This document shows, piece by piece, positions 52,368-62,032 of a DNA stretch of 64,000 nucleotides. Origin of the DNA: Vickermania ingenoplastis. Lineage: Eukaryota; Euglenozoa; Kinetoplastea; Trypanosomatida; Trypanosomatidae. The position numbers and the translations under genes were made by a program. Position 1 is the stretch's first letter. The number at the start of each line of letters is the position of its first letter. The stretch spans positions 620,001 to 684,000 of the forward strand of contig VFSE01000199.1 of NCBI GenBank assembly GCA_010157825.1. Direction: 5' to 3'. The notes under the pieces are model-generated. The model saw only the letters and a program-made list of their open reading frames with translations, ran no database searches and had not been told where the DNA came from.

Positions 52368-55300
52368 ATGGAGCGCACGGACCCCTTCTGGTCAATATGG
52401 ATGCCCCGAGCCCGAGGATCGCGAGGCGTTTATTCAAGAGGCGTTTCGTCATGCGCTAGAGATGCAAACAGTTTTAATCCCATACACCTCCGAGACCCCG
52501 CGTGTGCTCGTCCATCTCGCTATTCACTTGCGCCACCAGCGAGAAGAAAAGGGCCGGGTGGAGGTCGGCATATTCCACCCCGAGGAGGACGTCTTCGAAA
52601 GCCAGCACCCTCTTGGGCACATGGACTCGTGCCCATCCTTCGCCTCGCTGGAGGCGAGCAGCGAGGTGGGTGACAAGGATGTAACAGAACACGTAACAGG
52701 GATATCGGAGCCGTACAACAACACAGCCTTGTCCTCCATTACCTCCCAGCCAGCCGGTAAAGTGCAGATGCAGATGCCACTCTTTCACGTGAAGCCGACG
52801 GCGACAACGCCGTACCCGGAGGCCACCGCCGCCCCGCCCGCGCTCTCCGTGGAATCACCGGAGGATCCAACCGAAGAAGAAATGGAGCGATTGCGCTGCG
52901 AAGAACGCCGATTACTGGAATTCCTGCCGCTCCCGGTCTCCCCCAGCTTGCTGAAGCCGTATGGGGGCAGCCCAAAAATTCGGCTGCGCGCCTCTGCTAG
53001 TATGGGCCGGCTGCATGAGCTGGTCAAGCGCCAAATGCCGGAGCTCTGCCGCCGGGTGGTCAAGACGGACCGAGTGTGGGGCGGTATGTGGAAGTACTTT
53101 GCCATGTCCGCCCTCCGCCTCCGCTGCTTCTCCTACACCCCGGCGGAGCTCCGCTTCAACAGTCTCGGCGATAAACCGCGGGACGTCCGGATGGTCGATG
53201 CGTACATTGGCCAGCTCCTCTGGTCCAAGTATCTGCGTTGGGATTACCTGCTCCCCACCTGCCTCCAGATCATTGGCGACTGCATCCAGGACCGCTCCCT
53301 TGCGTACGGTGTGCCGGCCTTTATTCTACCCACAGACAGCACTACTAGTTTTGACCCCATTCCCCAGCCTACCACCGCCGCTCCCTGCGGTGGCCTCCCC
53401 GTATCCTCGCCCAATCTAAGCGGAGGCGGGGCCAGTGGGCAGGGGCAGCTCCCGATGCCCATCTTCTTCTACTCCCCGGACAGGTACTGCACCCCAAGGT
53501 CGGTGGTGAGTAGCCCCTCCCACGCCAGTTATCCGATGCCGATACATGTTTCCACTGCCTCCATGTCATCACACCTCCCACCCTCAGGCCTCCCGCCGCA
53601 TCCAGGCCATCTCGCCCTCTCCGCACAGCAGCAGCAGCTCATGATGGTACCCGTGCCCTGTCTCTCCTGTATGCCGGCGGCGAGTACGACCACCACCACC
53701 ACGAACTACTCCAACGACTGCGCCATGACTCCATCGCCCATTTCAATGAAGCACCAGTCCTACCACCACCACCACCAGCAGCAGCAGCAGTGGACATCCC
53801 AGCCCGTCATCACAAACACCTCCGGAGGGACGCGGGTCCTGACGACCGTCTCTCAAAGTCTATCCGCCGGCTCTACCTTTACTTCCGCCTCCTTCCCGCA
53901 GGGCATGCCCCCACCCACCACGTCCTCCTCCCATCTCAGCAGCGTTGTTCACCCGTTTAACACCCTGGCCAGCCAGCAGATGCTCTCCGGGTATCCCCAG
54001 AGCTTCACCGGCCACACCAACGTGAGCTACAGCAGCACGTACACGGTGTTCCGCACTGCACCGAGGGCACCCGCGAGCAGCACCACCGCTGCCAGCGTCG
54101 TGAGCGGCGCCACCTCCGGGCCGTGTGTCGAGGCCGCTAACTCCGATGACTTTCTAGACCGCGACGTCTTCGTTGCGGTCGGCGATGCGCTCCTGCCTCC
54201 ACCACGGGTAGGGCCAAAACCTTATCTTCAACTACAGCGACGTGGAGCTGGACGACGGAGAGGGGGGGGGAGAAGAGGACGACAAGGACGCCGCAGGACG
54301 GAGCCGGGAGGAGCAGCGTCATTCGTCCTTCGCCACGCTGCCGTCCTCCCAACGCCCCGGGGGGCCGCAAGCATCGTTGAGCGTGCCAGCCTCGCAGGGA
54401 AGCTCGCAGCAGCAGCCAGAAGAAGGAAAGGACGAGGCACCGCGGTCGTTACGTGGCCCACGTGGGCTCGCCGCGGTGGGCTCCACCTCGTACCTGGACC
54501 GGCTCCCCCCGCCGCCGCCGGGGGACACGAACACGGAGCCCATGCCCGGCTCCCTCTCGCTATCCTCTGCCCCACCACCGCCGCAGCTCCGTCTCCACCG
54601 CCGCAGCTCCGTCTCCTTCTACTCCATCTTGGAGGAAGATAAGGTAAGCACCTGCGGCGCCACGCAGCCACTTCTAGGGGGGGGGGGCGGCGACCTCCAG
54701 GACCCGAAGGAAGCGCTCATGCTGCTGCACGAGCCCACCTCCTCATCGCTGACGGCGACCTCGTCCCAAGCGAAGACAAGCAGCGGCACACCCTTGTTAT
54801 CACCCGCCCAGCAAGCGACTGTATCCCCGCCTGGGTCGTGGCCGCCGCGCCCCGCCCGCGGCAGTTCCAAGGAGTTCCCTTCGGCCTTCTCCCCGCCACC
54901 CACCTCCCGTCACGTGATAACCGACCACACGCGTGGCGGTGTTCATTGGGGCGCCACCACCGTGCTCAGCGCGAGTACCACCACCACGACCCCCGGCGCG
55001 GGGCCTGCCACATCCATGGGCAACGATCGGAAACTAAAGCTGTACTACATACGAAAGGAACTCTGTACCATCCTTCAGGCGCATGTGCCCATCTTCAACG
55101 CCCTCCCGCACTCCCAGCTGAACAACGCGGTGGAGAGCATTCTTATCTACATCACGAGCCACAAGTTCTCGGACGGGGAGCCAGAGGAGTGCCCGGACAC
55201 CACGGAAAAAATGCAGCGGCAGGCCCAGCAGGTCTTGGGCGCGCGCGCGCTATTCATCGAAAGCGGAAGCGTCCTCCAGCGGTGTGGCACACGATCGAGA

Positions 55301-55684
55301 GGGCGTCGAGTGGCAACGCAGGCCGCCGCAGTGGTGGATCACCGACAGAGGCTGGTGATGGTGCAGCCAATGGAGAGGCAAACGAGGGGGCTGTCTGTCG
55401 GGAGGACGACTTCGATATGGAAGTCTATTGTAATACATCATTCCCGTCCAGCCATCCCGTCGATGACGACCCACACCGCTGGCGGGACGATGGCAGCGGT
55501 GTGGGTCGGCGAGAAGCGGGGGAAGAAGGCTATTGGGAGTTCCTTGGGGTACGGGTACACGTGTGAGAAGCTTGTGCGGGTCCTGCAGCACAACGCCACG
55601 GCCGACTTTATGGACTTGAAGGTACGAGACCTGAGAAATATGTGGACGTGGTGGGAGCACTACGCCAGAAGGCAGCGGGAATGA
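52368..55684 (+). pseudogene. Array gene D: frame-broken, mosaic member of the tandem family
   Basis: A family-like start MPRAR lies at 52401 (frame of ATG 52368). Block 0 (FIQEAFRHALEMQTVLI) and everything to about 54210 are in the next frame, whose first ATG is 52462. Block 1 (52975-53320) reads SMGRLHELVKRQMPELCRRV, YFAMSALRLRCFSYTPAELR, DAYIGQLLWSKYLRWDYLLP. It lacks about 16-20 residues holding the SLACH motif. A Ser/His/Gln linker follows. Near 54212-54225 coding character moves to another frame (FNYSDVELDDGEGG) and carries block 2 (KLKLYYIRKELCTILQAHVP, SQLNNAVESILIY). It slips near 55240 into a frame with RKRKRPPAVW and EEGYWEF, and near 55540 back to LGYGYTCEKLVRVLQ...FMDLKVRDL..MWTWW. 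Four frame changes plus the deletion suggest decay. Mosaicism with A and B is described in the findings. Confidence 0.65.
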
Positions 55685-55751
55685 AGGAATGAGGGAATTG
55701 GAAGGAGCGGGTGGGGCCCAGTGCAGCAGTCGTTGTATGCCAGCATACATA

Positions 55752-55783
<32 letters not shown>

Positions 55784-58700
55784 CGTATGTGTATATGTAT
55801 GTGTGTGTGTTTACTTATCACGACGGATGGCAGACCATTGAGTTCGTCCTAAATAACAGCGGGAATGTATTATTATTATTCCTTCGGCACGTCATCATAT
55901 GTACGGCGTGATGTTAGACAGTGGGTAACCCAAAGCATATATAGATGCAATGATGGCGTGTGCGCACAAAAGAAAGAAAAAGAATAAGAATGAGCGACGG
56001 AGTCGAGCGAGAGGCCAAGGCAAGTCGTAGGTGAGGAATGAAAGTGTTTCTCTTGCGCTTCTACTTACGCTGCCGCTCCTGTCTCGTCATGATGTTTTTT
56101 TGTGTTTTTTTTTGGATATTTTGTTTTCGGTTGATTGGTTTTTTGTATACTATGTTTTTTGTATAGTGTTTCCGTCCCTTAAAATTCAAAGGTTTAAGCT
56201 TCAAGCATGTAGGTAGATACACCTCGAGTTGTAAATGAATTGTGTGTTTTTGTTTATTTGTTTTCTGTTGTTGTTGTTTGTTTGTTTGTTTGTTATGTTT
56301 CCTTTTTTGTTTATTTCCTCTCACCCCATATTATAATATATTATATATTATATTATATATTATATTCCTTTTGTACCAGTATGTTTAGAGGAGCCCCTTG
56401 TTAAGACAGCACGTATTTGTCCTTCAATATATATTATTACTATACTGTTATGATCATGATTACTATAATCATTTATTATTATTACTTATTTGACTCTTTT
56501 AGTTCTCCCACCCCCCTTATTTTTTTTTAAAGTTTGTCGGAGTTGTATTCTTTTGTATCATCAATGAGAGTCAGCGAAAATCTTTTCGAAGCAAAAAAAG
56601 AAAAAAAAAACTCACAAAACGGAGAGGCCAATACGAATACCTTTGCGCTTCTTGGAGGACAACACGCATACACAGCTAATATAACGAGAGAGAGGGAAAG
56701 AGAGGAATGAAAAGGGCAAAAAAAAAAAAGAAGGAGAAGGAGAAGGAGAAGGAGAGCGAGACGATACTTTAGAAAAAAAAGAAAGATCTCGGGATGTTGC
56801 TTCCAGGTGCTCACTACTATTAGGATACCGTGGGGCTGTTGACAACGCACAACCCAGTGTAATCACAGTAAATGTAAAAGAATAATAATAATAAATCATT
56901 CTTAAAATAATAATAATAATAATAATAATAATACTCGGTTAATTTGTCCTCATCGACACAACATGGGATGTACGTCTCCACCACTCTTTCGTATGGCGTG
57001 TAGTTCCTTGGGCCTCCTCCTCTCCTCCCTCTCTCTCTTTTGTTGTTCCTCCTCTTTTTTGCATCATCGTGGCACCCAAAAATAATAATAATAATAATAA
57101 TAACACTAATGAAAGACTTGTATATTTAGATATACATTTTCTAAAAATCGAACGAGAGAGAGAGAGAGACCAGCACCAGAGTGCGAGAAACAGAGACATT
57201 TGAACGACTCTATACTTCGACTCTCATACGTCGCAGCCCACTCATCTCTTCAATATCCCTATCTGATTCTGGGTGGGCGTGGGTACCTCGTGTCGACGGT
57301 CTGTCTGGACACTGAAAAATACAAAAAAAAAATAAATTAAAAAAAAAAAACAGAAAGAAAAGAAAAGAAAAATTTATCACTACTCATCTCACAATCTATT
57401 ACTATTACTATATTTTAATAGAGTGAAGAAGGGAAACGGTACTTCTTTCTGTCTTGTTTCTTTTTTTTTTCTTCATTATAAAAAGAAAATAATAATAATA
57501 CAGAAAATCCAGAGAGAGCGGGAGAAAGAAAAGAAGAAAGAGATCATACACAAGCATCAGAAATCCTAGGGTTCGTGTTTGGCCCTCTCAGAAAGTTTTA
57601 TTTTGGGCGGGGTTCACCTTGCCCTCTCTCACCCTGGCACTTCTTTTTTGTGCCTATTCTACTACTACTCTGTGTGTGTGTGTGTGTGTGTCTTCCCTTT
57701 TCTTTTCTTTTGTTTTATTTATTTTTTTTGTTTTGTTTTGTTTTGTTTTTGTTTGTTTGTTTGATCCTTCTCTATCACTATCCCTGTCCAATCAACTATC
57801 AAGTAAGATCTACTCTTTTCAGGTGTTTCCCCTACGCCATTAGTTTGGCAAAAAGGAAAAGAAAAGAAAAAAGGAGAAAAAAAAATACGCGAGATTGTTT
57901 ATTTGCTCTTTGTTGTTGTTCTTTTAGACTTTCAGTCAGGAAAGTGAGACTCTCGTTCGATTGATTGCCTGACCAGAGCAAAGCAGTGTGTGAGCACGGG
58001 AGAAAGAAGAAAGAAAGAAAAAAAAAAGGCCATCCCCACACATATATTCACGGAGTCAAGCGGCATACCTCACTATCACCTCATACCACCACACAACAAA
58101 AGGGAAAGAAAAATTATTCAAAACAAAAAAAAAAGGAAGCGTGCTGCTGTTGTCTGGTGGATTTTGTATTCATTTTTGTTGTTGTTTCCAAGGGTCCGAA
58201 ATCGGTGCTCGCCTCTTTATTTTCCCTGATTTTTTTTTGTTTGTTTGTTTGTTTTGTTTTGTTTTTTCTCGTTGTGTGGGTGTGTGTGTGTGTGCAGTCT
58301 CGGCTCTAGGAGCAGAGAACGGTGTGATCTACGGCGTTCTCTCTCGCTCGGTCTCGCTTTCTTCTCTCTCACTGAACTTCACACGGCCTAGTGATCGTGT
58401 TGTTTTTTTGTTTGTTTGTTTTTCTATCTTCTCTCTTCCCTTTGTGCTGGTGTTGGTGTTGAAGAGGATATCGCCTCCGTTACCCACTTTTTTGGTTTTC
58501 CAACCCCCTTTTTTTTTCCGGACGGTTTGATCTCGGTTGCCTTCAGAAAAACGAAACGGTCCAACTGGGTGTAGTGGTCAGACCTTTCCTTCACTAGTAC
58601 CAACGTGAAAAGGGGTAAACGCATCTATTCAAGCCACCGCACAGCGCTCAAGGCAGCCGAACAGACACCCCCCCCCCCCCAGGGTCTCACACCTCACCTC

Positions 58701-61700
58701 TTTCCAAGTGTACGGCTGCCTTCCTTGCACCTATCTCGGGGTGTCCTCCAGGGGGGTTTTTTGTGCTGTTTTTGCCTTGGCAGATTTATATTATTGTTTA
58801 TTTACATATTTATTTATTTATTTTTGGCGATCGTGAAAAATTCTCTCTGTGTGCATCTCTAGGTTGTTGTTGTTGTTCAAACGCAAAGTGTGAGAGGGAC
58901 GTGTTAGTTATTTATTGAATACATAGATAGCTAGCGATCTAGAGAGTGATTTATTTTATTTTATTTTTTGTTTGTTTGTTTGTTCACCGAACCTCGTCGC
59001 TCTGGAAAAGGGATCAACACAGAAGAAAAAAGAAAAACGTGAAACTTTTTGTTTTGTTTTTGTTTTTTTTCGCCTTTTTCTTTCTTCTCTGTGGTGAGGA
59101 ATCACAATCCCAGGCACACGATCCATACGCGTGTCTTGCCCAGCAGTAGGGAACCAGGAAATACGACCGAGGGGGAACCCAAGAAACCAAATTATTTAAA
59201 ACAATAAGAATAATAATACACTGTGTGGTATTTTGTTTTGTTTGTTTGTTTTTGTTTTGTTTTGTTTTCGAAGGAAAAAACTTACTTATATATACATTCA
59301 CATAGGCATACATCTATATATATATATTAGATTTGTTGTTGTTGTTGTGTGTGTGTGTGTTTGTTTGTTTGTTGTCATTTTGGTATCCTTCGTCTTGTGG
59401 AGGTGGTAGAATCTTCAGGGTACACAGTAAGGCACACAAGAGGAGGGGGGGTTCGTTCTACGTGCCTTCTTCTTGTTATTTCCTTGAGTGTGTGTGTTTG
59501 GCTTCAAGAGGAAAAAAAAGTAGTACACCAAAAGGAAATAGAGCGGTAGATAGACTACTTATTTATCCTCGTACGGGGGACGAATTTAGGGTAAATTTTG
59601 ATTTGCGTTTGATTGTTGTTGTTGTTGTTGTTGTTGTTGTTTTTGGCGGTAGAGGGCTATTGATTGTTGTCCCTGCTTCCATTTTTATCCCTTTGGTGTT
59701 GTTGTTTTTTTTTTTTTGTTGTTGTTGTTGTTTTGTTTTTCTGAGGGTGTTCGGAAAGAGAAAGAAAAGGCAAAGAAGAAGAGAAACAAAGAACTAGAAG
59801 GACCCAAAAACTTTTTCTTTTCCTGGGAATTAACTGACTGACTCTCTCTCTCTCTCTCTCGCTCTCGCTCTTCCCCCTCGAAACAGAGTAGCGCGTGAAG
59901 GACTTCTATTCTTCTTGTTTTTTTTTCTTCGTCTTGCACGCATCATATTATAGATATATATATACATCTATATATATTCTCTGCTTAAACGACTTAAACG
60001 ACAGCGTTGTTTGTAGTTGTTGTGTGTGAGTGTGTGTTGTGTTTCGTGCCTGTGTCAGGTGATCAAGTCGCGTGTCTGAGTGTTTGCTCTCCCTCTCTCT
60101 CTTTTGTTTGTTGGTTTGTTTTCCCTCGTTCCGTTTCGCAAAGTTCCTATAACACCGCTATACTGTTTTGTTGTGTTTGTGTGTTTTTTGTTGTTGTTTT
60201 TAGGTTCATATATCAAATAATTTTTGAGCTTTGTTTTCCCTTTCACAACGCTGAACAGTCTCGACTCGCATCACGCACATTCTAACATTCTAACCACTGT
60301 GTTCATTTCCTCAGATATTTCGAACTGTTTATCCCCTACATCTTCTTTTATTATTATTATTATTATTCCTTATCTATATCATTATTGCTGTTTTTTTTGT
60401 TTGTTTGTTTGATTGTTTGTTTGTTTTTTTCTTTTTTTTTCGCAATATAGGAATACTCGGATCCCCTCACATAACTCACGTACGTCCAGATACTGGCGCC
60501 ACCTAGTGCAGCACGCCACACTTAATTCACTTGGGTATCCAAATCTCAACAGCATTTCCGTTTAGTTATTTATATCCATATATATCCAGTAGATATATAT
60601 ATAAAGAGAGAGAGAGAGAAAGAAAGAGAGAGAAAGAAATCGAGAGCCTAGCGAGTGGAACGAATTCTACACCTCATCACACCTAAACGCATTTACTTGC
60701 AGCCGCGTAGTCGTTTGTTTTGTTGTTGTTGTCGTTGTTGTTCCTTCTGCTGTTGGTCAGCCAAACCACCTATAGGAGGGGGGTGTGGGACGTTTATTTG
60801 ATTATCTTTTTATCTATTGTTTGATCCATCGTCACGCTTGTAACGACATCAACGGCTTCTTTTCTTTGTTTTCGTTTGAAAGGCTTTTCGTGGAGAAGAA
60901 ACAGAAAAAAAAAGAAGTTTGAGCAGCAAGAAAGAAGAAATAGCAACGAAGGTGGGAAAAGCTGAAAGAGGCTAACGGCGCGGAGCATATTCAATCTGCA
61001 TCCACAACGCAGATTGAGATTTAAAGGTGTCCTCACAGCTGTTTGTTTGTTTTTGTTTATTTGCTGTGTCGTTGCTGTTTATTAAAGGAAGAGAGAGGAG
61101 TGGCGGCGTTTTATTTTGTTACGTGACTCATTCAGTCGTGTGGCTTGATATCCTCGCTCGCTCTCTCTCTCTCCTCTCTCATCTCTGTCACAGTATCGAC
61201 TTCCTGTCTTTTCTCGGTATCTGTGCAAAACTGTGTGTGTGTCTGTGCCGTTGTTTTTTTTTTGTTTGTTTGTTTGTTTAAAGAAGAAAACTAGCTTCTA
61301 TCTTCAGGCAACGAGCGAAAGGTCGATATTTCTGTTGTTTTTTTTTGTTGTTGTTTTGTTTTGTTTTGTTTTGTTTTTATTATTATTATTATTATTATTA
61401 TCTGTCTTGATACTGCTCTTGGTTGGCTCTAGATTCTAGAAGATAGGACCCCAAACCTCGGGTTTTTGGTTTTTAGGATCGTGATAGTACAAAAAAAGAA
61501 CAGAGAAAAAGGTTCCACAGCGCGTAGCGTAGCCACTTTCCTCTTTTATTTAATAATAAGAATAATAATAATACGCAGCGGAAGAAAACAACTGTAAAAA
61601 GAAAAGGAAAAACAAACTATATACACAGCATCGCTTTGCTTCGTGGAGCTCAGCCCCTCTCTATTCATATTTCTTCTTTTCTACACTCCTATATCTACAT

Positions 61701-62032
61701 TCGAGCGAGAGGAAAAACAACCAGAGATACACACCTTCCTCTCTCTTCGTGTTTCTTTGTTGTTGTTGTTGTTATTATTCTTTCTCCACGAGTTTTTTTT
61801 TTTTTTTTTTGATTCTGTTGGCCGACACTTTACAGTGCACGTGAGAGTGAATCCTATTTTTATACACTCTTGTTTTACTTACTTTTAACCAAGAGAGAAA
61901 TTTATATTCGCATCTAACTGTTTATTTATTTATATTTATTGATTGATTGATTGATTTTTAATTACATTTGCATTTCAAAAGAAAAACGAGCATCCTTTCC
62001 ACACGTTTCGCATTTCATTATCGTGAAGATCC
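55685..62032. other. Longest spacer, D-E, simple-sequence DNA
   Basis: Contains (TA)n at 55763-55781, TA/ATT-rich DNA at about 56330-56364, (TAA)n at about 56908-56932 and 57080-57102, (GA)n at 57153-57168, (GT)n at 57671-57691, several (GTTT)n and (GTTTT)n runs, (GTT)n at about 59613-59641, (TA)n near 59952-59962, (GA)n at 60605-60635 and (TTA)n at about 61379-61400. Low-complexity ORFs only; no gene supported. Confidence 0.65.
61793..61835 (+). promoter_or_regulatory. Putative trans-splice acceptor of gene E
   Basis: A run of about 18 T is followed by a pyrimidine-leaning stretch ending ACTTTACAG (AG 61834-61835), about 197 bases before ATG 62033. Confidence 0.4.

Noticed and set aside
54242-54642. 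Euplotes-like +1 frameshifting exactly at stop codons to join ORF pairs
   Set aside because: In gene D the natural-looking frame takes over about 400 bases before the stop of the first frame (near 54212-54225), so slippage at the stop would not give the family-like protein.
58555-58640. tRNA-like string (GTAGTGGTCAGA...) in spacer D-E
   Set aside because: No acceptor stem, no T-arm motif and no anticodon arm could be formed.
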